DNA from: Prorocentrum cordatum
Taxonomy: Eukaryota; Sar; Dinophyceae; Prorocentrales; Prorocentraceae
Direction of reading: 5' to 3'
Length of the DNA stretch: 64,000 nt
NCBI GenBank assembly: GCA_963575745.1
Contig: CAUYUJ010012625.1
Coordinates: forward strand, 389,273-453,272
Below the pieces are notes generated by a model, which saw only the letters and a list, made by a program, of their open reading frames with translations, searched no databases and was not told the origin of the DNA. This document shows positions 54,737-64,000 of this stretch, piece after piece (position 1 is the first letter of the stretch; each line of letters starts with the position of its first letter). The translations under genes were made by a program, and so were the position numbers.

Positions 54737-54758
54737 CCTGAGCCAAAATGGCTGCAGA
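54737..54758 (-). other. Relic dinoflagellate spliced leader
   Basis: Read on the - strand, 19 of 22 positions match the conserved dinoflagellate spliced leader, including the uninterrupted AGCCATTTTGGCTCA. It lies 90 nt upstream of the kinase ATG on the same strand. Relic leaders in DNA are known in dinoflagellates and are explained by retroposition of trans-spliced mRNA. Confidence 0.8.
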
Positions 54759-54817
54759 GGGAAGCGCGGCCCTCACCCCCAGTACAGAGGCCTCCTCTGG
54801 ATGACCTCCCAGCGCAC

Positions 54818-54984
54818 GGGGTCGGGGGACCGCGCCGCATCGCCAATGCATCGCCGATGCACCGCAGCTGCATCCGGCAACGACGGTGATGCGTCGGCGC
54901 CGTCGGCGTGCAGAAGATCGGTTCTCCTCGTCGAATCGCATCGGCGATGCATCGGCGAGGCGGCGCGAGCCTGTGACCCCCTCT
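54818..54984. mobile_element. GATGCATCGGCGATG-family element, copy 2, upstream of the kinase gene
   Basis: The left end GGGGTCGGGGGACCGCGCCG is mirrored by the right end CGGCGCGAGCCTGTGACCCC. It ends 60 bp from the spliced-leader relic, inside the presumed 5' flank of the gene. Confidence 0.65.
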
Positions 54985-55033
54985 ATTGAGCAGGGACCGA
55001 CCGTCCCAGCATTCGTATAGTCCTACCACGAAA

Positions 55034-55169
55034 TGTTCTTAGAACCCACAAGTGTTCTAAGAACAACAAACATGTTCTTAAAACTTAAGCCCAAAGTGTG
55101 AAAACAAGACAGACTCCGCCAGACATGTTCTAAGAACACCTCGTGGAAACCACAGAAGTATCTTAGAAC
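55034..55169. promoter_or_regulatory. Cluster of five TGTTCTWAGAAC palindromes
   Basis: TGTTCTTAGAAC (55034), TGTTCTAAGAAC (55053), TGTTCTTAAAAC (55073), TGTTCTAAGAAC (55126) and TATCTTAGAACA (55159). Spacing is 19-20 bp for the first three. They lie about 275-430 bp upstream of the relic leader. A regulatory role is inference. Confidence 0.45.
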
Positions 55170-55435
55170 ATTCTCTGGTGGGCCTATCGGCGAGCCAGGA
55201 CGCTTCGCCACTGCTCGACTCCAGTCGGACCCCGCGCGCCTGGGGGCTCTCTGCGGCCCTCGGCCCCGGCACCCGCCCTGGGCTCCGGCCGCAGGCCGGC
55301 CTCTGCCCCAGGCCCTGCGGCGGGCTGCTCTTTCATGGTCCACGGGCCACCGGCCAGGACAGCCTCAAAAACCTGGACCAGGAGCGCTGCCTCCATGTGA
55401 TGGACGTGCTTTCCACCACCGCCACAAGTTGGAGG
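55170..55435. other. No gene recognised
   Basis: GC-rich with CTCCGGCC/GGCCGGCC patches. Confidence 0.45.
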
Positions 55436-55665
55436 GGGGGAGGAGGAGGAGGAGGAGGAGGAGGAGGAGGAGGAGGAGGAGGAGGGGAGGGAGGAGGAGG
55501 AGGAGGAGGAGGAGGAGGAGGGGAGGGGGAGGGGGAGGGAGGAGGAGGGAAGGAGGAGGAGGAGGAGGAGGAGGAGGAGGATGAGGATGATGATGATGAC
55601 GAGGAGGAGGAGGAGGAGGAAGAGGAGGATCAGGAGGAGGAGGAGGAGGAGGAGGAGGAGGACCC
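55436..55665. repeat. (GGA)n purine tract
   Basis: GGA triplets with a GATGATGATGATGAC interruption at 55580-55600. Confidence 0.95.
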
Positions 55666-56820
55666 CCCCCTCCAACTTATGGCGGTGGTGGTGCAAACCG
55701 CGCCCATCACCGTGGTCTGGGCGCTGTGTCTCAGGCCCCCCAGGGCTCGAGACAGGCTCGAGACGGTCCTGGCAGTCTTGTGTTCTCGTCCGCAGGGGTC
55801 GGCCTGGGCTCGGACAGCAACAACAACGCCTGCCCTCGCGGCCTCACAGAAAGCCCCGAGAACCCCAGGAGGGCTCCAAAACCATCGCAGAGCTGGGGAC
55901 GCCTCGGGCAAGGGGCACGTTTGGGAACCCCCAACCCTGGGAGATGGGAAAGAAAGCGGCGGCCCAGTGCCTGTGGTCACGTTGCTCCAGGCATCTACCT
56001 CGCGACAGGCTGAACTCTGCAAGCTGAACTCGGCCAGGCTGAACTCGGCCTGGGCCGAATTCAGCTTGGCCGATGGGCCGGCCGAGTTCAGCCTGGCCGA
56101 GGTCGAAAGTGCGAATGTGTCCTGGCCAGATACACTTGCTGCCCCTGGCTTCCAGGTAAATCACCAGGCGCAGACAAACATACTAGTACAGATTGCTGGT
56201 GTTCGAGATGCCACACGAATAGTATCGTATATCCATTCTCGAACGGTGTGGCCAGAGAACCCCCGCCACAGAGCGTGTGCCATAGGATTTCAGGGCGTGC
56301 GCGGCGCCCTTGCGGGGCCGATGCACACATAGTGTAAGCATGTCAGGCGGTAGCGAAATCATTTGGGAGCAACGTCAGTATCAATGACAACCCGCCGTGG
56401 GGAACCTCTCGGCGTGCCACTGCTGAAGAAACACTCAGAACAAAAGAGCTTCGGACAAGAACAAAGCTTCGGGGATCCACTGACCCGGGTCCATGCACAC
56501 CCGGGTCAGTCAGGCTCTGCACGATCCTGCAAGATCCTTTAGGATCCTGTGCCCCAGCCCGCGGTCGATGCACCCCTGGCTCTGCAGGATCCTGCAGGAT
56601 CCAGAGCCCTGGCTGACCCCCGCTTGCATTGACTCCCGCCTCCAGGCTCCCGAAGGCTGCCAAAGGCCTCAAAACTGGCGATCCAACGCGGAACCCTAAT
56701 CATTGGATGCTGAAATTTTCCAGTCGCGACCGACGAGATCGGTCGCTACCGTACTACCGATGTTGTTTCAAAATTCGGTATCGTTCGCGACCAATTTGCT
56801 TCCCCAACGCGAGTGGTCCG
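55666..56820. other. No gene; short inverted and direct repeats
   Basis: GCTGAACTCGGCC recurs in both orientations at 56022-56105. AGGATCCTGCAGGATCC-type repeats lie at 56515-56605. Open frames show no domain. Confidence 0.5.
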
Positions 56821-57255
56821 GGGACAGGAGGAGGAGGAGGAGGAGGAGGAGGAGTAGGAGGAGGAGGAGGAGGAGGCGGAGGCGCAGCAGAGGGCCGCCG
56901 CGTGCGCGCGCGGGCTCCTGGCGGAACTCCCAGGACGGCCACGGCGCGCGCTCGGCGACCAGGCGCTGCGTGAGCGCGACGCCGTTCTCCTGCGAGGGGC
57001 CGCCGCGCGGTCCCCGCCAGCTGGCGGACCTCACGCAGCGCCCTCGCCGCCGAGAGCCCACCGGGGTAGGAACGATAACAGCGAGAACAACGATAACAAC
57101 CTTCACGACGACGGTAACGACAACGATAACAACGATACCGATAGCAACGACGACGATAACAACAGGAACCACGAGAACGACGATCACGACAATAACAACG
57201 ATGATAACGACAGCGACAACGATAACGATAAGAACGACAACGCTTACAACGACGA
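56821..57255. repeat. (GGA)n tract, GC-rich spacer, (AACGAT)n array
   Basis: GGA at 56825-56882; 57075-57255 is an ACGATAACA array with GACGAC interruptions. Confidence 0.8.
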
Positions 57256-57678
57256 CACCCGATGGAAAAGCGACACCAACACCAACAGGGCGAGGAGATG
57301 CGAGGAGCAAAGGGGGGCCTCCCTGATGGTGTGCCCACCCACCCCTCCCTCTCGCTCGAGACAGCCCCGGCATCCAGCACGGCGAGGCACCGTGGCCCTC
57401 CTCCGTGGAGGTGGCCCCCTCGTGGTGCTGGTGCCGCTCCCCCTCCCCCCGACGGGGGAGCTCCGAAGAGCCACGGGGAGGGGGCCCGGCCGAGCTGGGG
57501 TCGAAAGGGAGTCGAGCCAGTCTCGAACAGCTCCCCTCGGTGGGCCCCAGGACGGTCCCCGAATCGAGCATCTCCCGGGGGAGCTCCGAAGAGCCACTGA
57601 CTGCCTGCCAAACCACCCCAGCCCAACCCGAAGACCCGAATTTCGCCCCAATTTCGGGTTGGGGGGGGGGTATGGGCT

Positions 57679-57679
<1 letters not shown>
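57256..57679. other. No gene; short direct repeat
   Basis: GGGGGAGCTCCGAAGAGCCAC occurs at about 57465 and 57577 with one base difference at an end. No gene recognised. Confidence 0.45.

Positions 57680-57758
<79 letters not shown>
57680..57758. repeat. (GT)n tract, about 39 repeats
   Basis: Uninterrupted GT dinucleotides, the longest perfect dinucleotide tract in the window. Confidence 0.97.
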
Positions 57759-57761
<3 letters not shown>

Positions 57762-57859
57762 TACAATGCCCCCCACAGGAAACGGAAGGCAACTCGGGGT
57801 CGTCGGGTTGGGTTGGGGTGGCTTGGTGGGCGGTGAGCCGCGGGGCGGACTCCCCAGAG

Positions 57860-58350
57860 GGCCTCACACACGGGCAGCCGCGGGGGGCCGCCGACCCCGC
57901 TCGGGCCGGCCGCTGGCTGCCCGCAGGAGTCGGCCGCGCCTCGCCCAGGGCACGTGCGGCCCCTCATGCGGCCACAGGGGGCGCCCAAGTTCCCTCGGAA
58001 GGAGAAAAAAAAAGCGCGCCATCAACGTCAACTTTTGGCGCTCCGCGCGGACTTCTGGCATCTGCGCTGGACCCCCCTCCCTGGCGCGCAGAGCGCGCCA
58101 GGGGCGGCGCCGGAGGCGCCGCCGGGGGGCCCAGCGCGGATCCAAGAAATCCGCGCGGAGCGCTACAAGTTTATGGTTGTGTCGTTTGCTCTTCTTCGAC
58201 TCCCCTTTCTCTCGCGCGTCCTCGGGCGCTCCCCCGTCCCGGCGCGCGGCTGCGGCCACTCCTCTCGCCCAGGCACGTGCGGCCCGCGTGCTGGCACAGG
58301 GGGCGCCCGGGCTTCCCCTCTCCCGCGCTTCTCCCCAGGCGCATTCGCGA
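57860..58350. repeat. Duplicated segment split by introner-like element I
   Basis: CGCCCAGGGCACGTGCGGCC to ACAGGGGGCGCCCAAGTTCC (57950-57996) is repeated near 58268-58319. The second copy runs on uninterrupted; in the first an introner begins right after TTCCC. Confidence 0.7.
57997..58193. mobile_element. Introner-like element, copy I
   Basis: Arms ACTTTTGGCGCTCCGCGCGG (58031) and AAATCCGCGCGGAGCGCTAC (58146) around GGCGGCGCCGGAGGCGCCGCC minus one base. The right end GTGTCGTTTGCTCTTCTTCG is nearly identical to that of the copy in kinase intron 5. Boundaries are approximate. Confidence 0.8.
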
Positions 58351-58600
58351 GACGCCCGCGAAGAGAGCCCCCAGATCCCGGCGGCTCCCCAAGACGGGCC
58401 GCAAGGCCCCCGTGGTCCCGCTTCTCGGGTCGTCTCCCCCCTCCTCCCTCGCTCCGCCTCGGCCCTGGTCCTCGCTCGTCTTGCGTCCCCCATCGCCCTC
58501 CGCGCGTGGACGTTTCTCCCCTCCTTGGATGCGAATTCGGTCACGCTGCGCCCACCGGCGCGCCAGTGGGCGCATAGCCACCTGGCCTGATCTGGACAAA
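58351..58600. other. No gene recognised
   Basis: GC-rich with CTCCGCCTCGGCC-type sequence. Confidence 0.4.
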
Positions 58601-58736
58601 CGGGGTCCGAGCAGATGGGGACGGGGGATCGCGCCCGACGGCAATGCCTCGGCGCCATCGCCGTGGCGAAAATCGGGCTCCCAATCGAGCCGCATTGCCG
58701 ATGCATCTGCGATGCGGCGCGACCCTCCGACCCCAT
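58601..58736. mobile_element. GATGCATCGGCGATG-family element, copy 3
   Basis: CGGGGGATCGCGCCCGACGG is mirrored by CGATGCGGCGCGACCCTCCG; GAGGCCTAGA follows, as at copies 4 and 5. Confidence 0.65.
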
Positions 58737-58847
58737 TTACTTAGATCCAAATCTGGAGGCCTAGATGAATGAGGACCGATGCCAATGTTCGACCCAAGAG
58801 GCGGCTGCGAACAGGATGAGCAACAGAAAAAGAAACTGTGTTGGGAG

Positions 58848-58970
58848 GCAACTGCTGGGAGGTCTTCGCCGGAAGGACTAAGGAGGAAGAGGAAGCCCCA
58901 TTGGGGGGCTGCTGCGCCAGAAAGGGCCTCGGATTGAGCGGGACTGAGCTGGAATAAGCGGGCTTAGGCC
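58848..58970. repeat. Dispersed GGATTAAGCG decamer element, copy 3
   Basis: CTGCTGGGAGGTCTTCGCCG to GGACTGAGCTGGAATAAGCG; it is followed directly by another element starting at 58971. Confidence 0.7.
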
Positions 58971-59178
58971 GGGTTCCGAACCGGGCCGGGCGAAAGGGGG
59001 GGATAGCAAAGGGGGGGTTTGAGAATCAGCTCACGTAGCTGATTTTCCCGGCGCCTCCTGGCGTGCCGGAGGCGACCAAGTATCGAGGAATGGGCCCCTC
59101 GGTGGGGCTGGAACTAGCTGCATGCAGCAGATTTCGTACCCCCCCCTTTCCCTACCCCCCCTATGTCGTTCGGTCCGA
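58971..59178. mobile_element. GGGCGAAAGGGGGGGATAG-family element, copy 2
   Basis: About 85 percent identical by eye to 41310-41510, including AGAATCAGCTCACGTAGCTG and AGCTGCATGCAGCAGATT. Confidence 0.8.
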
Positions 59179-60440
59179 GGGAAGATCCGAATTTTTGACC
59201 TCCCAGGATTTGCATCCGAAGCGATGTAGGCCGGATGTCGGACCCGGGGAAGGTCAGAATGTTTGACCTCCCAGGAGTTGCATACCCGCAACGACGGCGG
59301 GAGCCGAGGCGCGGCGCGCCCCCCCCTCCGAAGCCCGACCTCTCTCTCTTTCTGACGCCCGCGCGCCAGGGCTGCGCAATCCGCTGTGCGCGTGGCGGCG
59401 GTGGTGAACACTGAGGGATGGAAAAAACGGCCCTGCCCTGGGTGACAGAATGCGTGGTCTGCAAACCTCCTGGGAACCCCCAGAGCCTCCAGAGCCTAGA
59501 GAGCCGCCAGGACGCCGCACACCGCGTAGGGTTTACCGTGTTAGCCCAGAGGAGTTTCACTGCACAGCGCCTCGTAAACCAGAGTAGGGGCGTTTTGTAT
59601 GCCCTTGTGAACAGGCGTGTCGAGTGTCGTCACGTCGCGACTGCACGTGCAATCGCGATATCGCGATATGATGCGGTGGCGAGGATGAGGTGATGGTGAG
59701 GTGCGATCTGTCATCGCGATATCGCGAATGCCCTGAATGGTGAGGTGCGGGAAATCGCGCACACAACCTTCTGCATCCCTTCGGTGGCCATACTGCTCTC
59801 CGAACTTGCGCATACTCGGCACACCATTCACACATACACACCAGCACAACCTAGCGCGCGAACGGCACAACCAGCATATCCATCGATTCTGGAAAAAGGC
59901 GGTTACGATTCACAGGTATTCTCTGAAGGCGGCGGCTGAACAAAGCCAAAAACGGCTCTGGGTGCCACGGGTACGTGTATGAGTGGAAAATCGAAACCAC
60001 AACGTTGCCACGCCAATTTGTTTGACGGAGGATCCGAAAGGTAGCGGAGCACATCCATCCACACGAAATGAACGAACAGAATCGTCCATATGCCACGCAT
60101 CATTGAAAACATGTGTCTCCTCATCCTGGTTTTGCTGCCTGCTGCGACTCCTTTCCCACCTCATGAGGTTCTGCTGCATACCCATCCCTCTCTGAATGCG
60201 ACGCATGGAGGTGGTGACCCGTATGAGACGCACACACCACTGAACATGCACTGAGAACTCATTCCATAAGCATGATGAAACATGCGGGCAGCATGCATAC
60301 ATCATGAAATGCTCGCACCTGGCGAACCATTCACGTATGATGGATGACGCGCACTGCCAGGTGTGTGTATACTGGCTGCAGACATAAAAGCCAAACACGT
60401 GCAGCACACTGGTGTTCGGCAAGTGTCAGGGGAGACAGAT
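59179..60440. other. No gene recognised
   Basis: 59655-59735 contains two ATCGCGATATCGCGAT-type palindromes. Composition is closer to unique DNA than most of the window, but no open frame (longest 170 codons, - strand) shows a domain. Confidence 0.5.
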
Positions 60441-61682
60441 GACGAGAGCGAGAGAGAGAAAGAGAAAGAGAGAGAGAGAGAGGCAGAGCACACAAGGATC
60501 TGCTAGCAGAGACATGCGGGTCGTGCAACACCCACTGCATCTCACAGCAGGCAGCCCAACCCGCCGAGCGGGTCGGAACCGATCGCTCCAGACGGCCAGA
60601 CTTGCAGACGCCTCTGCTTCCTCTCACGCGACCTCACCCTCGGTCATTCGTCCCTCTCCCTGCCCCGCTTGCAGGAGCGCGTGAGCCTGCACGCGCGTGC
60701 GCGAGCCTACGCAGGCGTGCTTGCCATCACGCACGGTGCGCACGAGGGGCCACACCCTCAGGGTACCTCCCCGTCCTCGCCGTTGGCGTTCTCGCCATGC
60801 GCTTGCCCAGTGCGAATGCGCGCACTCGAAGTCTACAGGTCACCGCCGATGAGGCGCCGAAAGCTATGCAGCAATGCGAGAGGCACCCCCTCCTGGAGGA
60901 AGGCGCTCAGGCCCCACGTCGCCGTGCAGGTCCACGCACCTCGGGGCGGACAAGACACTGCATGATCATACATACGACAGTTCGTGAACAAATCCCGCTT
61001 CTCCAAGTAATCCTTGCCAGAAGGGCTGCATCCAGAGTAAGCGAAAGCATACAGCAGCCAATCAGAGGCAACCTGATCGGAGCATAATCAGAGGGCAACC
61101 ATAGTCGAATCGGGGCCACATCAAGACGAAGTCGAAGCCCGATCGGAGTGTAGTCGGCATCACCAGAGGATGATGCATCTGCATATACATAAGAGAAACC
61201 GAGAGAGAGAGAGAGAGAGAAAGAGAAAACGGAACAAGGCAGCGCAAGAGAAGTCGATCACGAGAACGAGACGGATGCCATCGCTCTCACACTGCGGAGC
61301 CAAAAGGCACTCCCGCAACTGCAAACTGCCACCTTGCGTCCGCGGACGGTCCCTCCGCTGGCGCCCCAGACAGCAAAGGCAGGGAGAAGACAAAGCCAGG
61401 AAGGAAGGCGGCCAGGAGGTCTGAACTGGTTGTGACCCGAGAAACTCGGTCACGAGGGGGGGAATGGAACCACATTTACTCAAAATCGCTCCCCGGACCC
61501 TTCCCGAGAACCATCTGGAGGAGTTTTTCACGCGAGATCCGTTTTGGACGGTCCCGGGGCCCGAAGACGGCCTCCAGAGAAAAAACGCAAAGAAAAAACT
61601 TCCCCAACCAATCACATGGGCCCCCAGACGGCTCCACGCCAGGACGAACTGTAAAAATCGCGGGAACCTGATAGAAGCCTCG
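60441..61682. other. No gene; two short (GA)n tracts
   Basis: GA tracts at 60447-60482 and 61200-61225. Open frames of up to 161 codons without recognisable domains. Confidence 0.5.
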
Positions 61683-61780
61683 TAGATGGGGTCGGAGTAG
61701 ATGGGGTCGGAGCATCGCGCCGCATGGCTGATGCATCGGCAATGCGGCGCGATCCTCCGACACCATTCTGGGAGGCCTAG
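61683..61780. mobile_element. GATGCATCGGCGATG-family element, copy 4 (short)
   Basis: TAGATGGGGTCGGAGTAGAT and GGAGCATCGCGCCGCATGG are mirrored by ATGCGGCGCGATCCTCCGAC. This is the minimal form, with one palindrome in the centre. Confidence 0.75.
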
Positions 61781-62214
61781 ACCTGAGGGCCCGCAGACAC
61801 CGGGGGGCGCTCGCGGGGGCGCCATGGCCGCCCCAGAGTGCCCTGGGGGCGCTCCTAATTACGGAGGGGGGAGACCTTGATTGGCATAGGGGGAAATGGG
61901 TCCTGAGGGAAACGGCTCTAGGCAGGTCTCGACCTAAACAGTGTTTTCCGTTTTCGTTTTGTGTTCGTCTTCTCTCGTTCTGTCTTCGTTCCGCCTTTCC
62001 TGCAAAACGACATGAAAACGAAAATGGTCCACGAGATCGCCAAAACACCGTTTAGGTCGCACCCTAGGTCTAGGGCCCTTCCCCTGGGACGAGATCCTCA
62101 CCTCGAGTCAGTCCCCTGGAGGCCCCCGAGAGCCCGAAAACAGCGAAAAAGCTCTGGACCCGTGGCCCTCAGGACTCGTTGCCCCCATGGCGACTCGATG
62201 GGGGAATGATGAGA
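61781..62214. other. No gene recognised
   Basis: Ordinary-composition spacer. CCTGAGGGAAACGGCTCTAGG (61900) loosely mirrors CCTAGGTCTAGGGCCC (62063), which may be a decayed inverted pair. Confidence 0.4.
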
Positions 62215-62450
62215 GACCTCCTAGATGGTATCCGAGTAGATGGGGTCGGAGGATCTCGCCGCATCGCCGATACATCGGTGATGCGTCGCCGATGCGTCGG
62301 CGATGCGCTGGCGACGACGGCGATGCATCGCCGACGCCGGCGTGGGAAAAGTGGGCCCCACATCGAGCCGCATCGCCGATGCATCGCCGATGCATCGTCG
62401 ATGCGGCAAGATCCTCCGACCCCATCTACTCCGACCCCATCGAGGAGGCC
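62215..62450. mobile_element. GATGCATCGGCGATG-family element, copy 5 (best termini)
   Basis: Termini of about 38 bp: GAGTAGATGGGGTCGGAGGA on the left is exactly inverted as TCCTCCGACCCCATCTACTC on the right. CCTAG lies at both outer edges. The interior has many CGATGCATCGCCGATG palindromes. Confidence 0.85.
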
Positions 62451-62739
62451 TAGACGGTGTCGTTCGGCCTCGCCCACGTCGGCCTCGCCCGACTGGTGTC
62501 GCCCGCGGTCGGCTCCGCCCGGTCGGTGCCGCCCGCGACGTCGGTCTCGGAACTTCGCCCGGTCGCTTTCGCCCGCCGCCCGCCCGACCCGGCCCCGTGT
62601 AGAAGAAGAACAAGCGCCATAAGCATCAAGGGCTCCCAACTTCGCGCTCTCGCGCCGCCCTCCCAAAGGGAGAATAGGAGGACGAGGAGGAGGGGGAGAA
62701 GGAACGAGGACCGCGAAGCGCGAATAACTTCGCGCCCTC
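62451..62739. repeat. GGTCGGCCTCGCCCG array and spacer
   Basis: 62455-62590 is built of diverged GGTCGGCTCCGCCC units. The remainder is unremarkable. Confidence 0.6.
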
Positions 62740-62955
62740 GGGGGAGCCCTTGAAGCATACACCTGTGGCGCTCCGCGCGGAGCTCTTGGATCCGCGCTGG
62801 ACTCGCCTCCCCGGCGCGCGGAGCGCCGCGCGCCGAGGGCGCGCCAGGGGCGGCGCGGGAGGCGCCGCCGGGGGGGGGGGGGGGGCCAGCGCGGATCCAA
62901 GGAATACGCGCGGAGCGCCGAAAGTCTCTGTTTGTGGCGTGTTTCTGCTTCGACC
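62740..62955. mobile_element. Introner-like element, copy J (intergenic)
   Basis: Arms GTGGCGCTCCGCGCGGAGC (62764) and ACGCGCGGAGCGCCGAAAGT (62909). The palindromic centre is lengthened by an extra GCGCGCCGAGGGCGCGCC and a run of G. The right end GTGGCGTGTTTCTGCTTCG resembles that of the kinase-intron copies. Confidence 0.75.
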
Positions 62956-63017
62956 GTGGGGGTCCGCCCGCCCGACACGGCCCGCCCGCCGCGCATGAGC
63001 ACGAACCCGATGATGCA

Positions 63018-63201
63018 CTGTGCAGTCAACCCGTATCGTAAGCACTCGCGATGAGGATGCGCGGGCCTTGGAAGGCCATGTCGACAACTTGAAGCGGGCG
63101 GGGCGCGGCCAGCGAAAGCAGCCAAGCATTGGCCGAAGGGGAAGGCTGAAAAGGTAACCTTCGAAGGTTGCTCATCCTTACTTTGCGGATCGACTGTGCT
63201 T
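63018..63201. mobile_element. GTAAGGATGCG-family element, copy 4
   Basis: The left end GTGCAGTCAACCCGTATCGT is mirrored by the right end GATCGACTGTGC; CCTTGGAAGGCCATG and GGGGCGCGGCCAGCGAAA are shared with copies 1 and 3. Confidence 0.75.
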
Positions 63202-63477
63202 CGATGTCCCGCCTGCACAACCTGGCCCGCCCGTCAGGTCCTCCGCCAGCCCGACCCGGCCCGCCCGTTGAGGCCCAGCCGCGCGACCCGACCCGCCCGC
63301 CGCGCACGCCTGCCAATGCTGAAGGAGGCGACCGGCGAACATGCGCACAGCGCTGGACATCCTTTTTGCCGTCGCGGCGCGGCAGCGGCGATCCGCTCGC
63401 GCGTGGAGCAAATCCGGGCTGCGGGGTTGCGAGGCTCCCGCCTGCAAGATGGCGAGGAGCAGCAGGCGGCGGCCCCA
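63202..63477. other. No gene recognised
   Basis: Repeats of CCCGACCCGGCCCGCCCG-like sequence near 63220-63300. Confidence 0.4.
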
Positions 63478-63662
63478 GGGAAGGGGGGGCGGCGAGGGGA
63501 GGGCGCAGGGAGGAGGGGAGGAGGGGAGCAGAGGGGAGGGAGGGGGAGGAGGGGAGGGAAGGGGAGGGGAGGGAGGGGAAGAGGGGAGGAAGAGGGGGAG
63601 GGGGGAGGGAGGGCAAGGGGGGGAGAGAGGGGGAGGAAGGGGGAGGGAGAGGAGGGGGGAGC
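63478..63662. repeat. (GGGGA)n purine tract
   Basis: GGGAGGGGAGG variants, almost no pyrimidine on the + strand. Confidence 0.95.
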
Positions 63663-63679
63663 AACATAGGGCGGACGCT

Positions 63680-63842
63680 GGACATGCAGGCTCAGGCGAC
63701 GCCTACCCCAGCGAATCCAGCTCCTGGCGAAACCGACCCCTGGCGAAGCCGACCCCCGGCGACACCAACCCAGCGAAGCCGACCTCCGACGACGAGGCCT
63801 TCCCCCTGCGAAACCCGGGCGAGACCGACCCACGCCTGGCTC
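63680..63842. repeat. CTGGCGAAACCGACCCC array
   Basis: About seven diverged 18-22 bp units such as CTGGCGAAGCCGACCCCCGG. Confidence 0.75.
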
Positions 63843-63852
63843 CGGGGGGGCT

Positions 63853-64000
63853 AGGAGGCAACTACTGGGAGGTTTTCATCGGAAAGATTAAGGAGAAGTA
63901 AGCCCCATTTGGGAACTGTTACGCCAAAAAGGGCCTCGGACTAAGCAGGACTAAGCCGGATTAAGCAGCAGCTAGCGGGATTAACTCGGATTAAACAGGA
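63853..64000. repeat. Dispersed GGATTAAGCG decamer element, copy 4, cut by window end
   Basis: CTACTGGGAGGTTTTCATCG, then AAGCCCCATTTGGGAACTG, then GGACTAAGC/GGATTAAGC decamers running off the window. Confidence 0.7.

Noticed and set aside
55034-55169. Heat-shock element interpretation of the TTCTWAGAA cluster
   Set aside because: Heat-shock elements alternate GAA and TTC with 2-bp gaps; here the gap is 3 bp, so only a generic palindrome cluster is reported.
59910-60422. 170-codon - strand open frame in relatively unique DNA
   Set aside because: No recognisable domain, no splice context and no relic leader. It is the best remaining candidate for an unknown gene but cannot be supported.

Overview
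The window reads as nuclear DNA of a core dinoflagellate with a large, GC-rich, repeat-laden genome. Four things point there: (1) a relic of the conserved dinoflagellate spliced leader (19 of 22 positions) just 5' of a gene; (2) a gene whose introns lack sense-strand GT-AG ends and coincide with short target-site duplications and inverted repeats, as described for dinoflagellate introner-type introns; (3) a cyclic-nucleotide-dependent protein kinase of protist type; (4) sparse genes among extreme simple repeats. Species cannot be fixed; a Prorocentrum-like genome is a guess from composition.

Only three genes are well supported. (a) A U6 snRNA gene on the + strand at 11124-11229, followed 6 nt later by a perfect 14-bp hairpin. 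(b) An intronless FAD-dependent, kynurenine-3-monooxygenase-like gene on the - strand at 35887-37242 (451 aa). (c) A seven-exon gene on the - strand at 46082-54646. It joins in frame to 872 aa: two ankyrin repeats, three cyclic-nucleotide-binding domains (cNBDs), an AGC kinase domain and a C-terminal tail.

The rest is repeat. 0.5-16.4 kb: triplet tracts, minisatellites and dispersed inverted-repeat elements. 16.4-35.3 kb: a tandem macro-repeat of about 6.5 kb per unit; unit 1 carries two extra blocks (2.2 and 3.3 kb), the larger flanked by a 7-bp direct repeat that occurs once at the matching site of unit 2. 39.1-41.0 kb: an almost pure TAG/GTA triplet tract. 42.7-44.2 kb: a CTC tract. 54.8-64 kb: more dispersed elements, with no gene recognised.

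The most interesting system is a family of introner-like palindromic elements of about 190-200 bp with GGCGCTCCGCGCGG arms. About ten copies or remnants lie in 64 kb. Two are the whole of kinase introns 1 and 2, one pair of degenerate ends bounds intron 4, and one sits inside intron 5. Intron 3 belongs to a second family with 9-bp terminal inverted repeats and a 6-bp target-site duplication. The spliced reading frame is restored through the duplication rather than at canonical splice sites.

All coordinates and counts were read by eye; exon joins come from reading frame and family homology, not from transcripts.
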